Shown here in pieces: positions 8,834 through 18,611 of a stretch of DNA of 64,000 nt; the stretch's first letter is position 1, and each line of letters begins with the position of its first letter. A program made the translations under genes and the position numbers. The stretch comes from Desulfobacterales bacterium (GTDB taxonomy: Bacteria > Desulfobacterota > Desulfobacteria > Desulfobacterales > SpSt-501): contig JAUQXK010000100.1 in assembly GCA_030834695.1 (NCBI GenBank), positions 16,387-80,386 of the forward strand, given 5' to 3'. A model generated the notes under the pieces. It was given only the letters and a program-made list of their open reading frames with translations, was not told where the DNA came from and did not search any database.

Positions 8834-11061
8834 AGGAAGAACCGTTGGCGGGAATGAGCCGCAGGCGTTTTCTCAAGATCGGCGCTCTCGCCGGCGCCGG
8901 ATTGACCGTGGGAATCTATCTGGGTACAGGGGGCGAAAGGCGAAAACCACCGACAGAGGTATGGCCGGATCGTAAGGGTTATTTGAAACCCAATGCCTGG
9001 GTTTGTGTCGGGCCGGATGAATCGGTAACGGTAAGAGTGAACCACACGGAGATGGGGCAGGGAATCACGACCGCCCTGGCGATGATCGTCGCCGAAGAAC
9101 TCGATGCCGACTGGGCCAACGTTCGCGTGGACATCGCACCGGCCGAAGCGCTTTACAAGAACCCGGCGTTCAACTGCCAGATGACGGCCGCCAGCACGAG
9201 CGTCCAGACGTCCTGGGACCCCCTGCGCAGGGCCGGCGCGGCGGCCCGCCAGATGCTGATGGCGGCGGCTGCTCGAACGTGGGATGTTCCTATCGGGGAA
9301 TGTCGGACCGAAAGAGGAGTGGTCCTGCACGAAGAGTCGGATCGCCGTTTACGCTACGGGGAGCTCGTTGAAGCAGCGGCAAAATTAGCCGAACCTGAGC
9401 AGGTGATTTTGAAAAAGCGCGGTTCGTTCCGAATCATCGGGCACCCGATACCCCGACTGGATACACTGGAAAAAATCAACGGCAGTGCCGTGTTCGGCAT
9501 CGATGTGCGGGTGCCGGGCATGCGGAACGCCACCGTCGTCCATGCGCCGGTTTTCGGCGCACGGGTGGTTGCATTCGATGCGACGGCTGTCGGACAAATG
9601 CCGGGGGTACACAAGGTGTTTGAGATCTCAAGCGGTATCGCGGTGGTGGCCGATACGTTCTGGCAAGCCAAAACCGCTGCCGAAAACATCCGGATTCAAT
9701 GGGCGGCTGAAGAAAGAGAAGGACTCAGCAGTGAGGCGCTCCGCACGCGTTGGACCGGGTTGTGCGGGACAAAGGGCAAGTCCATGTTCCGGCAGGGTGA
9801 CGTGGAACAAGCCTTCGAGGGTGCGGCGAGGACGATTCAGGCTATATACGAATTGCCCTATCAGGCTCACGCCGCTGCGGAGCCCATGAACTGCACGGCG
9901 CACGTCGAAAAAGACCGCTGCGAAATCTGGGCGCCGACCCAGAACCAGGATGGTGCCCAGGAAGCGGCTGCACGGATCACGGGGTTGGGCTATGACCGCA
10001 TCGTCGTGCATACGCCGTTTGTCGGAGGCGGGTTCGGTCGGCGGGTAACGGTAGATTATGTGGCTGAAGCGGTAGAGATCTCCAAGGCGGTTCGGGCGCC
10101 CGTGAAGGTGACCTGGACTCGGGAAGAAGATATGCGCAATGATTTCTACCGGCCGGCGGTCCTCGGCATGCTCGAGGCGGCGCTGGATGCGGACGGGCGT
10201 CCCATCGCCTGGAAGCATCGCATCATTGGACCGGACCATATGGCCCATCAGCTGCCGCGCTTGATTCCCACCAGCTTGCCGTATGGAATCCCCCGGGCTC
10301 TTCGAAATACAGCCGGCGCATTAGCCAGTATGATTTTGCCGCGAATCGTCCCCGGCAAGAAAGCGATTGAAGGGGCGGCACCGCTTTCCTATGCCCTCGC
10401 CAACGTGGCCGTGGAATATGTTCATGACGATCCCGGCATCCCGCTGGGATTCTGGCGGTCGGTGGCCTTTTCTCAAAACGTGTTTTTCGTGGAAAGTTTT
10501 ATGGACGAAATAGCGGCGGCGGCCGGGAGGGATCCCTTGGAGTTGCGGCTGTCCCTGCTGAATCCGGCGCTGCGCTTGACGGATGTGCTCAAGCTGGCGG
10601 CTGAAAAGGCGAATTGGGGTCAACCTCCGCCGGCCAACTGGTATCGCGGGCTCGCCGCCTACGACTTCCATGGAACCCATCTGGCCGCTGTGGCCGATAT
10701 CTCGGTCGGCAAAAACGACCGAATCCGCGTGCACCGTGTGGTCTGCGCAGTGAATTGCGGAGTCGTGGTCAATCCTAAGCTGGTTGCCGCTCAGATTACC
10801 GGCGGAATCGCCTTCGGGCTCACGGCGGCGTTGAAAAGCCGAATCACCGTAACGAAGGGCCGAGTGGACCAAGGCAATTTCGACGACTTTCCTCTGCTTC
10901 GAATGGATGAAATGCCCGACGTGGAGGTGCACATCGTCCCTAGCGCCAAGCCCCCCACGGGAATCGGCGAATCGGCGGTGCCGATCATCGCACCGGCCGT
11001 AGCCAACGCCTTTTTTACGGCGACGGGCCGGCGAATCCGGAAATTGCCCTTATGTCCCTGA
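8830..11061 (+). CDS. Molybdopterin-binding subunit of a periplasmic molybdenum hydroxylase (isoquinoline 1-oxidoreductase beta type)
   Basis: 743 residues. A twin-arginine signal (MSRRRFLKIGALAGAG at residues 9-24) indicates folded export. The family signatures are GQGITTALAMIVAEELD (Mo-cofactor domain), FVGGGFGRR, and the C-terminal GIGESAVPIIAPAVANAFF, whose glutamate is the conserved catalytic base. It probably hydroxylates an N-heterocycle or oxidises an aldehyde; the substrate is unknown. The start at 8830 overlaps the small-subunit stop by four bases. No cytochrome c or XdhC-like maturation gene lies next to it, although IorAB-type enzymes often have one, so the electron acceptor must be elsewhere. 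Confidence 0.9.
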   Translation: MKEEPLAGMSRRRFLKIGALAGAGLTVGIYLGTGGERRKPPTEVWPDRKGYLKPNAWVCVGPDESVTVRVNHTEMGQGITTALAMIVAEELDADWANVRVDIAPAEALYKNPAFNCQMTAASTSVQTSWDPLRRAGAAARQMLMAAAARTWDVPIGECRTERGVVLHEESDRRLRYGELVEAAAKLAEPEQVILKKRGSFRIIGHPIPRLDTLEKINGSAVFGIDVRVPGMRNATVVHAPVFGARVVAFDATAVGQMPGVHKVFEISSGIAVVADTFWQAKTAAENIRIQWAAEEREGLSSEALRTRWTGLCGTKGKSMFRQGDVEQAFEGAARTIQAIYELPYQAHAAAEPMNCTAHVEKDRCEIWAPTQNQDGAQEAAARITGLGYDRIVVHTPFVGGGFGRRVTVDYVAEAVEISKAVRAPVKVTWTREEDMRNDFYRPAVLGMLEAALDADGRPIAWKHRIIGPDHMAHQLPRLIPTSLPYGIPRALRNTAGALASMILPRIVPGKKAIEGAAPLSYALANVAVEYVHDDPGIPLGFWRSVAFSQNVFFVESFMDEIAAAAGRDPLELRLSLLNPALRLTDVLKLAAEKANWGQPPPANWYRGLAAYDFHGTHLAAVADISVGKNDRIRVHRVVCAVNCGVVVNPKLVAAQITGGIAFGLTAALKSRITVTKGRVDQGNFDDFPLLRMDEMPDVEVHIVPSAKPPTGIGESAVPIIAPAVANAFFTATGRRIRKLPLCP

Positions 11062-11150
11062 GCTGATCCCCTGCAGAATGAATAGTACGTTAGTGGGGCT
11101 TGTTGTAGGTCCATCCTCCGGATGGTCCAACGAAAAACGTCCTGGTCGGA

Positions 11151-11855
11151 TCAGCCTCCCAGGTAGGCCGACTTGACGCGGTCGTCGGCGATCAGCTGTG
11201 CGCCGGTGCCCTCCAGCACGATGGCGCCCACCTCCAGCACGTAGGCGTAGTCGGCGATCTTGAGGGCGGCGAAAGCGTTCTGCTCCACCAGCAGGACCGT
11301 CTTGCCCTGGCGGTTGATGGCGGCGATGATGTCGAAGACCTCCTTGACCAGCATGGGGGCCAGCCCCAGGGAGGGCTCGTCCATCATGACCACCTCGGCC
11401 GCGCTCATCAGCGCCCGGCCGAGCGCCAGCATCTGCTGCTCGCCTCCCGAAAGGGTCCCGCCCTTCTGGTCCTTGCGGTCCTTGAGCTTCGGAAACAGCT
11501 CGAAAATCCACTCGATGTCCTTGAGGATCTGGGGCTCGTCGCTGCGGCTGTAGGCTCCCAGCCGCAGGTTCTCGATCACGGTCAGATGCGGGAAGATCCG
11601 CCGGCCTTCGGGGGACATGACGATGCCGGACTTGACGATCTCGACCGGATCGCGGCTGGTGAGGTCGGCGCCGTTGTAAGTGATGCGGCCCTTCTTGTTC
11701 TTGATCAGCCCGGCGACGGCGCGCAGCGTGCTGCTCTTGCCCGCGCCGTTGCAGCCGATCAGGGTGACGACCTTGCCCTTGGGCACCTCGATCGAGATCC
11801 CCTTGAGCGCATGGATGCCGCCGTAGTAGACGTGCAGGTCCTGCACCTTAAGCAT
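11151..11855 (-). CDS. livF: Second Liv-type ABC transporter ATPase LivF
   Basis: 234 residues with Walker A GCNGAGKSS, signature LSGGEQQMLALGR, Walker B VVMMDEPSLGLAP and LLVEQNA. The cysteine in the Walker A region is an ordinary variant. It overlaps livG by 8 bases and is the last gene of a second Liv operon. Its sequence is clearly different from the first livF, so the operons are not a recent duplication. Confidence 0.93.
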   Translation of the reverse strand: MLKVQDLHVYYGGIHALKGISIEVPKGKVVTLIGCNGAGKSSTLRAVAGLIKNKKGRITYNGADLTSRDPVEIVKSGIVMSPEGRRIFPHLTVIENLRLGAYSRSDEPQILKDIEWIFELFPKLKDRKDQKGGTLSGGEQQMLALGRALMSAAEVVMMDEPSLGLAPMLVKEVFDIIAAINRQGKTVLLVEQNAFAALKIADYAYVLEVGAIVLEGTGAQLIADDRVKSAYLGG

Positions 11856-12633
11856 GGGCCAGGGCCTCCTCGCCCAGATACGCCTTGATGACCTTGGGAT
11901 CCGACTGGATCGCCTCGGGCGGCCCGGCGGCGATCATCTCGCCGTAGTCCAGGACCCAGATGTGCTCGCAGATGCCCATGACCACCTTCATGTCGTGTTC
12001 GATCAGCAGGACGGTGAGATCGAAGCTCCGGCGGATCTCGCGGATAAAGCCCATGAGCTCCTGGGTTTCGTTGGGATTCATGCCGGCGGCGGGCTCATCC
12101 AACAGGAGGAAGGCCGGCCGCGTGGCGAGCGCCCGGGCGATCTCGAGGCGCCGCTGCGCGCCGTAGGGCAAGCTGTTGGCTTTCTCGCCAGCCAACTCCT
12201 GCAAGCCGACGACTTTCAGCAGCTCGCGCGAGCGCTCCGCGATGGCCCGCTCCTCGCGCCGGTTGGACGGCAGGCAGAGCACAGCCTGCCACCAGCCGGT
12301 TTTCTGGCGCAGGTGGCAGCCGATCATGGCGTTTTCGAGCACGGTCTCGTTGCCGAAGAGCCGGATGTTCTGAAAGGTGCGCGCGATGCCGCTGCGGCAT
12401 ACCCGGTGGGGAGGGGCGCCGGTGATGTCCGCTCCGTTGAAGAGCACCTGCCCCTCGCTGGGTTTGTAGAAGCCAGTGATCATGTTGAAGCAGGTCGTCT
12501 TGCCGGCGCCGTTGGGCCCGATGAGGCCCACAATGCTCCCGCGCGGAATGGCGGCGCTGAAATTCTTCACAGCCGTGAGCCCGCCGAAGCGCATGGTGAG
12601 ACCTTTGGTTTCCAGAACGGCGTCAGATGCCAT
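11848..12633 (-). CDS. livG: Second Liv-type ABC transporter ATPase LivG
   Basis: 261 residues. Walker A is GPNGAGKTT, the signature LPYGAQRRLEIARAL and Walker B FLLLDEPAAGMNP, followed by LLIEHDM. The LPYGAQRRLEIA form is the canonical LivG signature and is closer to E. coli LivG than the first copy. It overlaps livM by 11 bases and livF by 8, a tightly packed operon. Confidence 0.94.
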   Translation of the reverse strand: MASDAVLETKGLTMRFGGLTAVKNFSAAIPRGSIVGLIGPNGAGKTTCFNMITGFYKPSEGQVLFNGADITGAPPHRVCRSGIARTFQNIRLFGNETVLENAMIGCHLRQKTGWWQAVLCLPSNRREERAIAERSRELLKVVGLQELAGEKANSLPYGAQRRLEIARALATRPAFLLLDEPAAGMNPNETQELMGFIREIRRSFDLTVLLIEHDMKVVMGICEHIWVLDYGEMIAAGPPEAIQSDPKVIKAYLGEEALAHA

Positions 12634-13672
12634 GGCGTCCCGCCTTTTTGAAGAAGCGCCCCACCGCCCAGCTCCAGCTAAACTCGCGCTTGCCCATGAA
12701 TCCCTCGCGGCGGAAGAGGATCATGAAAATCAACGCCAGCGAGAAAACCACCATGCGCATGCCGGGAATGCCGGGCAGCTCCCAGTCGCCGAAATAGACG
12801 GGGTTTTCCACGAAGCGCAGCCACTCGAGCAGAACGGTGATGGCGATGCCCGCCAGCACTGAGCCGGTGATGGACCCGAGCCCGCCGGTCACGACGATCA
12901 TCAGCACGTTGAAGGTCAGCACGAAGGTGAACATCTTCGGATCGATGGTGGCGACCAGGCTGCCCAGCAGCGCCCCGCCCACTCCGGCGAAGAAGGCCCC
13001 GAGGGCGAAGGACAAGAGCTTCTGGCGGAAGACGTCGATTCCCATGGCCTTGGCGGCGGTCTCGTCGTCCCGGATGGCCTTGAACACGTTGCCGCTGTTG
13101 CTGCGGATCAGCCGGATGATGACATACAGGGTGAAGAGGCACCAGCCGAAATTCCACCAGAGGTTGGCATGGTCCGGGATGCCCTTGAAGCCGAGGGCGC
13201 CGTTGGTGACGCGCGGCAGGTTGATGGCGAAGATCCGCACGATCTCGGCGAACCCCAGGGTGGCCATGCCGAGGTAGTCGTCGCCGAGACGCAGCAGGGG
13301 AATGCCCACCAGCACCCCGAAGAGGGCCGCGGCCAGCCCGCCGGCCACCACCGCCACGAAGAACGGGGCCTGGGCGGACTGCACCCAGTCGTAGGCCGGC
13401 TCCAGGATGAAGAGCATCTCTTTTTGCTCGGGGGCGAGGATCAGGATCGAGCAGACGTAAGCGCCGATGGCCATGAAGCCGGCGTGGCCCAGGCTGAACA
13501 GACCGGTGAAGCCGTAGATCAGGTTGAGGCTCAAGGCCAGGATGATGTTCACGGCGATGAGGTTGAGGATCTGGATCATGTAGCCGTCCAGGTTTTCTTC
13601 GGCCCACCAGATGAAAAGCCCCAGGAGGACGGCCGCCAAGATGTTGAGAATGGCGTTGGTTTTCGCACCCAT
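12623..13672 (-). CDS. livM: Second Liv-type ABC permease LivM
   Basis: 349 residues, multi-pass. The motif SLNLIYGFTGLFSLGHAGFMAIGAY is near residues 52-76 and the coupling loop is GNVFKAIRDDETAAKAMGID. The true start is MGAKTNAILN, whose ATG overlaps the livH stop by one base (TGATG). A far longer open frame reaching 14758 is not real: its N-terminal part is livH read out of frame. The C-terminus adds a short basic tail. Confidence 0.92.
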   Translation of the reverse strand: MGAKTNAILNILAAVLLGLFIWWAEENLDGYMIQILNLIAVNIILALSLNLIYGFTGLFSLGHAGFMAIGAYVCSILILAPEQKEMLFILEPAYDWVQSAQAPFFVAVVAGGLAAALFGVLVGIPLLRLGDDYLGMATLGFAEIVRIFAINLPRVTNGALGFKGIPDHANLWWNFGWCLFTLYVIIRLIRSNSGNVFKAIRDDETAAKAMGIDVFRQKLLSFALGAFFAGVGGALLGSLVATIDPKMFTFVLTFNVLMIVVTGGLGSITGSVLAGIAITVLLEWLRFVENPVYFGDWELPGIPGMRMVVFSLALIFMILFRREGFMGKREFSWSWAVGRFFKKAGRHGI

Positions 13673-14565
13673 CAGACCTTGTCCTCCAGCCGCGCGCCCA
13701 TCAGCCCGGTCGGCTTGATCAGCAGAATAACGATGAGCAGGATGAAGGCGAATGCGTCCCGGTAGCCGGCAAGATCCGGGAAAAACGCCACGGCCATGAT
13801 CTCGATCACCCCCAGCATGATGCCGCCGACGACCGCCCCGGGGATCGAACCGATGCCCCCGAACACGGCCGCGATGAAGGCCTTGAAGCCCGGAATCGAC
13901 CCCATGACCGGCTGCAGCTGCGGGTAGCGCAGTGCCCACATGATGCCGGAGGCCGCCGCCAGGGCCGAGCCGATGCCGAAGGTCAGCGAGATGATGCGGT
14001 TGACCGGCACCCCCATGATATAGCTCGTTTCGATGTCCTTGGAGATGGCGCGCATGCCCAGGCCGGGTTTGGTCTTGTAGACGACCCAGACCAGACCCAG
14101 CATGAGCAGGAACGAAAGCGTCGGGACAAAGAGCGTGAGGGGCAGCACGCGCACCTCGCCCATCAGAATCGGGTTTTCCAGCCAGGCCGGCCGGTAGACC
14201 TCCCGAGGAAGGGCCCCGAAGGCCACGATGGTGAGGTTCTGCAGAAAGAACGAGACGCCGATGGCGCTGATGAGGGCCGAGATCCGGGGCGCGTCGCGCA
14301 GCGGGCGGTAGGCCACGCGGTCCACCAGGATCCCGATGGCGGCCGTGACGACAATGGCAACCACGATGGCCACGAACCAGGGCAGGTAGAACAGGGTGAG
14401 ACCCCAGAGCACGAAGTAGGCGCCCAGCATGAAAATCTCGCTGTGGGCGAAGTTGATCAGCCGCAGGATGCCGTAGACCATGGTGTAGCCGATGGCGATC
14501 AGGGCGTAAAGGCTGCCCAGCGTCAGCCCGTTCAGGGCGTGCTGGACGAACATGGCCCAGGTCAT
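13672..14565 (-). CDS. livH: Second Liv-type ABC permease LivH
   Basis: 297 residues, about eight membrane segments. The N-terminus FVQHALNGLTLGSLYALIAIGYTMVYGILRLINFAHSE is partly identical in pattern to E. coli LivH. The coupling loop is GMRAISKDIETSYIMGV. It starts at an ATG preceded by GGAGAATTA. A 299-base gap with a hairpin separates it from the binding-protein gene. Confidence 0.94.
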   Translation of the reverse strand: MTWAMFVQHALNGLTLGSLYALIAIGYTMVYGILRLINFAHSEIFMLGAYFVLWGLTLFYLPWFVAIVVAIVVTAAIGILVDRVAYRPLRDAPRISALISAIGVSFFLQNLTIVAFGALPREVYRPAWLENPILMGEVRVLPLTLFVPTLSFLLMLGLVWVVYKTKPGLGMRAISKDIETSYIMGVPVNRIISLTFGIGSALAAASGIMWALRYPQLQPVMGSIPGFKAFIAAVFGGIGSIPGAVVGGIMLGVIEIMAVAFFPDLAGYRDAFAFILLIVILLIKPTGLMGARLEDKV

Positions 14566-14587
14566 TAATTCTCCTTAATCCAAATAA

Positions 14588-14618
14588 CCCTCCCCCGGCC
14601 CCTCCCGCAGGGGGAGGG
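14588..14618. repeat. GC-rich palindromic repeat (family R4)
   Basis: A hairpin with a 9-bp stem, CCCTCCCCC with GGGGGAGGG, in the gap between binding protein and livH. The 15-base core CTCCCCCGGCCCCTC recurs at 20358 with a different stem. Here it could also act as a 3' stabilising structure that lifts binding-protein mRNA levels. Confidence 0.55.
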
Positions 14619-14864
14619 CTGTCGCTTCGGGCGGCACCCCGTTTGGAACCCTGGAGGAGCCGGTGGCGGGGGTTCGCTATCCATTCACGTTCAGGTCCGG
14701 CAAGGCCCCTGCTTCTTCCGCAAGGGGGTTGAGAAACAAGCGCCGGGCCGTCAGCCAAGGCGCATGGCGATTTGGAAAGCGCAGCCTATCGGCTGATAGG
14801 TGAGCATTTACAAGAGCCATGCAGCGCAGGATCACGGCCTGGCGCGCCGGTTACCAGCCCCCTT

Positions 14865-15995
14865 TTAGAGCTTGGGCGTGATGCTGCCGATATAGGTCTT
14901 CTTGCCGTCCTTGATCTGCACCAGGCCCACGGGTTTCTCGGCGTCGTGAGTGGCGTTGATGGTGGTGCTGCCGGTTACTCCCTCGAAGCCCTTGGTGGCG
15001 GCCAAGGCCTTGGTGATGGCCGCGGGTTCGGCCTTGCCGGCCCGTTTGATGGCATCGAGCACCATCAAGTAGGTGTCGTAGCCCAGGGCGGCGTTCACGT
15101 TGGGCTCCTTGGCCGGGAAGGCTTTCTTCCAGTTCTCGGTGAACTTCTTGGCAATCGGGCTCATGTCCTTCATGGAGGGGTCATACGGGAAGGTGGTGTG
15201 CACGAAACCTTCCACGGCCGCGCCGCCGATCTCGACGATCTTGGGGTTGTCCATGGCATCACCGCCCATGACGTTGAACTTGGCGCCCAGCTCCTTGACC
15301 TGCTTCATGATGATGGCGCCCTCGGCAAAGTAGGAGGGGATGAACAGCACGTCCGGCTTCTTGCTGATGATTTCGGTCAGCTGGGCCGTGAAATCTTGGT
15401 CGCCGGCCTGGTATTTCAGGTTGGCCACGACCTGGCCACCCACCTTGGTGAAGGACCGGGTGAAGAAGGTGGCCAGACCGACCGAGTAGTCGTTGGACAC
15501 GTCCACCAGCAGGGCCGCCGTCTTCGCATTCAACCCGCTGTACGCGTAGGTCGCCGCGCCCGCACCCTGGAAGGGGTCGATAAAGCAGACCCGGAAGCTG
15601 TATTTCTTGCCCTGGGTGACCAGCGGGTTGGTGCAGGAGGTGCCGACCATGGGGACGCCGGCCTTCTCCGCGACTTCGCCGCCCGCCATGGCGAGCGAAG
15701 AGCCGTAGGTGCCGATGATGGCGACCACCTTCTCCTTCTCGATCAGGCGTTTGACCGCATTGGCCGCCTCGACCTTGTCGGACTTGTTGTCGACCACGAA
15801 CAGCTCGACCTTTTTGCCCAGCACCGTCGGGGCTTCCTTGCTGGCCATCTGAATGCCTTCGAGCTCCAGCTGGCCGCCGTAAGCCATCTGTCCGGTCAGC
15901 GGCAGGTAGACGCCGATCTTGACCGTGTCCGCGGCGAGCGTCGTGCCAGCCAGGGCCAATACCATGAGAAACGCCAAAACAAACAGCTTTTTCAT
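14865..15995 (-). CDS. Periplasmic substrate-binding protein of second Liv-type transporter
   Basis: 376 residues with a signal peptide ending around TTLAA. The mature part opens TVKIGVYLPLTGQMAYGGQ and contains IGTYGSSLAMAGGEVAEKAGVPMVGTSCTN-type cleft strands (type I periplasmic binding fold). It lies about 300 bases upstream of livH and downstream of the FAD oxidase gene. Ligand unknown: the oxidase neighbour hints at a 2-hydroxy or amino acid, as inference only. Confidence 0.9.
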   Translation of the reverse strand: MKKLFVLAFLMVLALAGTTLAADTVKIGVYLPLTGQMAYGGQLELEGIQMASKEAPTVLGKKVELFVVDNKSDKVEAANAVKRLIEKEKVVAIIGTYGSSLAMAGGEVAEKAGVPMVGTSCTNPLVTQGKKYSFRVCFIDPFQGAGAATYAYSGLNAKTAALLVDVSNDYSVGLATFFTRSFTKVGGQVVANLKYQAGDQDFTAQLTEIISKKPDVLFIPSYFAEGAIIMKQVKELGAKFNVMGGDAMDNPKIVEIGGAAVEGFVHTTFPYDPSMKDMSPIAKKFTENWKKAFPAKEPNVNAALGYDTYLMVLDAIKRAGKAEPAAITKALAATKGFEGVTGSTTINATHDAEKPVGLVQIKDGKKTYIGSITPKL

Positions 15996-16230
15996 AACGC
16001 CTCCTCTTTCTTATTGATGTGCGGGTCAATGGCCTCGGGGGCCGGTATGCGAATATTTTGTGCGGTTCTTTTTCCCAGCGGCCGTACCGGCGGCTGGAGC
16101 GCTGAATCAGGAGAAAATTATTACCACAACCTTCCGAGCAAAGGGAAGCGAAAACGAGCGCCGGTGAAATCCGCGCCGCTTATGCCCACAGCTGTTGCGG
16201 AAAAAGCGGGCTTGAAGCAACGCGCTCAAC

Positions 16231-16266
16231 CGCGTCGTCCCCCTCACGGGTTCAGGGGGCGACGCG
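16231..16266 (-). terminator. Strong hairpin downstream of the FAD-linked oxidase
   Basis: The inverted repeat CGCGTCGTCCCCCT / AGGGGGCGACGCG, with one bulged base and a 9-base loop, starts 25 bases past the oxidase stop codon. No U-tract follows, so it is either a factor-dependent terminator or an mRNA-stabilising structure. Confidence 0.45.
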
Positions 16267-16290
16267 TTTCCGCCGTTCGTTGGGAGGCCG

Positions 16291-17679
16291 CTACTCGGGG
16301 AAAATTTTGCCGGGGTTGAGGATTCCGTTCGGGTCGAAGAGGGTTTTGACCTGTTTCATCCATGCCAGGGCGGCGCCGTGCTGGGTGGGCATGTATTTAC
16401 GCTTTCCGAGGCCCACGCCGTGCTCGCCGGTGGCGGTTCCGCCGAGAGCGATGGCCTTCATCACCAACCGTTCGGAGACCGCCTGCACCAATGCCCATTC
16501 GCTGGGATCGTCCCTGCGGCCGGCGATGTTCAGGTGCACATTGCCGTTGCCGGCGTGGCTCAGCGTGTAGTGGATCAGGCCGTGGGGGGCGACCTCGGCC
16601 TGCATGGCCGCCAGCAGTTCCGTGTAGGCGGTGATGGGCACAGCCACGTCCATGATTAGAATTTTATGTTCCGGGTGGTTGTGCTGGATCATTTCGCCGA
16701 GGGCGTGCCGTGCCTTGAAGATCCGGTCCCGCTCGGCCCGGCCCAGGCCCGGCCTGAAATCCGTGCAGCCCCGGGCTTCGCAGATGTCCCTGGCGGTGTC
16801 GAGCACTTCGGACAGCTGGCTGGTGGTAGCGCCGTGAAACTCGATGAAAAGAGTCGGCGCCACATTGAGCCCCAGGTGGTCCACCTGGTTCATCAAGGCG
16901 ATGCACTCCGGCCCCAGCAGCTCGAGCGCCGCCGGGTTGAGGCCCGAGCGCTTGAGGTCATAAACCGTTTGAGCCGCCGCCTGCACGGAAGGAAAGGTGG
17001 CGACGGCGGCCGAATATTCGGCCGGAAACCCAGCCAGGCGCAGGGTCGCCTCGACCACGATGCCGAGCGTGCCTTCGGAGCCGACAAACAGATTGATGAG
17101 GTTGTAGCCCGAGGAACTCTTGCTCGCGCGGGTCCCCATTTCGAGCAGTTCGCCGTTGGCCAGAGCCACCACCAGGCGCATGACGTAGTCCCGGGTCGAG
17201 CCGTAGAGCACCGTGCGCGTGCCGCTGGCGTTGTTCGCGATCATGCCGCCGATGGTGGCCCGTGCGCCCGGATCGGGCGGAAAGAAAAGGCCGGTGTGGC
17301 GGAGCTTCTCATTCAAGTCCTGATAGATGACGCCGGGCTGCACGTCCGCCTGAAAATCCTCCTCGCGGATGACCCGGATGCGGTTCATGCGGCTGAAATC
17401 GAGCACGATCCCCCGGCACACGGGGATGGGGTTGCCCTCCAGGCTGGAGCCGGACCCCCAGCCGGTCAGCGGGATGCGGTTCCGGTTGGCATAGCTGAGG
17501 ATGGCGGCCACTTCGGACGCGGTCTCCGGCCAGAGCACCACTTCCGGCCGGCAGGCCGAATGAGCGGATTGGTCTTTGGCATGCAAATCCAGAATCGACA
17601 CGCCCGTGGAAAACCGGTCCGGCGAAACCATCGATTCCAATTCCTTGAGATGGTCGTTTGACAGCGGATTGAATTTCAC
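16291..17679 (-). CDS. FAD-binding D-2-hydroxyacid (lactate/glycolate) dehydrogenase, GlcD family
   Basis: 462 residues. The PCMH FAD-binding domain covers about residues 40-225, with GWGSGSSLEGN, FFPPDPGARATIGGMIANNASG and SSGYNLINLFVGSEGTLGI. The C-terminal FAD-linked oxidase domain carries HAGNGNVHLNI, GGTATGEHGVGLGK and the usual ending FDPNGILNPGKIFPE. It oxidises a D-2-hydroxyacid to the keto acid and passes electrons to an acceptor. No GlcE/GlcF partner is adjacent, as in single-subunit D-lactate dehydrogenases. It heads the second Liv transcription direction, about 300 bases upstream of the binding-protein gene. Confidence 0.9.
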   Translation of the reverse strand: MKFNPLSNDHLKELESMVSPDRFSTGVSILDLHAKDQSAHSACRPEVVLWPETASEVAAILSYANRNRIPLTGWGSGSSLEGNPIPVCRGIVLDFSRMNRIRVIREEDFQADVQPGVIYQDLNEKLRHTGLFFPPDPGARATIGGMIANNASGTRTVLYGSTRDYVMRLVVALANGELLEMGTRASKSSSGYNLINLFVGSEGTLGIVVEATLRLAGFPAEYSAAVATFPSVQAAAQTVYDLKRSGLNPAALELLGPECIALMNQVDHLGLNVAPTLFIEFHGATTSQLSEVLDTARDICEARGCTDFRPGLGRAERDRIFKARHALGEMIQHNHPEHKILIMDVAVPITAYTELLAAMQAEVAPHGLIHYTLSHAGNGNVHLNIAGRRDDPSEWALVQAVSERLVMKAIALGGTATGEHGVGLGKRKYMPTQHGAALAWMKQVKTLFDPNGILNPGKIFPE

Positions 17680-17915
17680 GATGCCCTCCCGGCACTTCAG
17701 ATTCGGTAAAAAACCCCTTTTTGCTTATATCACATCAGGTTCCGGCAGGGTGATTTTTTTAGGTTTAAGCGCCGCAGGCGCTTCCGGCGGCTTTTGCGCC
17801 AAACGCCCTGATGGAGCATCGGATCCTTGGCGGCATCACTGAAAAAATACCTCTTTGTCCCTGATGATAGTGCATGCTAAAGGATTCGTGTCGTTGCATC
17901 CAAAAGGACAGTCAA

Positions 17916-18611
17916 ATGGCATCCATGGACGAAGCTGAAAAGAAAAATGCGGCCGAGCGCGCGATGAAGGAAGGCGATGCGTTCATCGAACGGGAGTGCC
18001 TCAGCCAAGCCCTGGGAGCCTTCAGCCTTGCAGCCGATCTTTTCGCTGATACCGGAGAGCGGCACCGGCAGGCCGATGCGCTCTATGCGGCGGGGAGCGC
18101 CTGCGCTCGGATGAGCCGCACCGACGAAGCGCTGGGAACTTTTTCCCGGGTCATTGAACTGCTCGGGAAGGAGAGCGATGCCTCCATGCGGGCCAGGGCC
18201 TGGGCCAACAAAGGGCTGATGCTGGCACGGGGACAGCGGTTTCAGGAAGCCCTCGGTTGCTTCGAAGAGGCCCTGGTGCTTTTCGAGCAAGGGGACGAGT
18301 TCATCCGGGTCGCCGAGCAGTATGGCAACATGGGATCCGTCCATCGGGATATGGGGCAACCGGATGAGGCGCTTCCGAACTATGAGGAGGCGCTGGCCAT
18401 CTACCGTGAACTCGGCTTGCGGGAGCGCGCCGCGGACCAGTGCACGAACATTGCCTACGCGCTGTTCATGAAAACGGAGCACGAGGGGGCTCTGCGGTGG
18501 TATCGAGAGGCGCTTTCCCTCTACGACGAGACGGGCAGTGAAGAGAAGCGCACGCTCACGGCCGAGAACGTGGCCCGCCTGGCGGCGGCGATCGAGGGGC
18601 CGTCCGAATGA
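17916..18611 (+). CDS. Tetratricopeptide-repeat protein
   Basis: 231 residues. After a charged N-terminus there are about five TPR units (for example DALYAAGSACARMSRTDEALGTF, RAWANKGLMLARGQRFQEALGCF, EQYGNMGSVHRDMGQPDEALPNY), each a helix pair. No signal peptide, so cytoplasmic scaffold-type. The start MASMDEAEKK is chosen because AAAGGACAG precedes it. Its stop overlaps the DUF4037 start by four bases (ATGA), so the two proteins are probably made together and may bind each other. Confidence 0.88.
   Translation: MASMDEAEKKNAAERAMKEGDAFIERECLSQALGAFSLAADLFADTGERHRQADALYAAGSACARMSRTDEALGTFSRVIELLGKESDASMRARAWANKGLMLARGQRFQEALGCFEEALVLFEQGDEFIRVAEQYGNMGSVHRDMGQPDEALPNYEEALAIYRELGLRERAADQCTNIAYALFMKTEHEGALRWYREALSLYDETGSEEKRTLTAENVARLAAAIEGPSE

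Noticed and set aside
12623..14758. A 711-codon frame that looks like a fused LivH-LivM protein
   Set aside because: Its N-terminal half is livH read out of frame; the real livM starts at 13672 with a one-base overlap to livH.
14772..16319. A 515-codon plus-strand frame
   Set aside because: It is antisense to the binding-protein gene and has the composition of an out-of-frame shadow.
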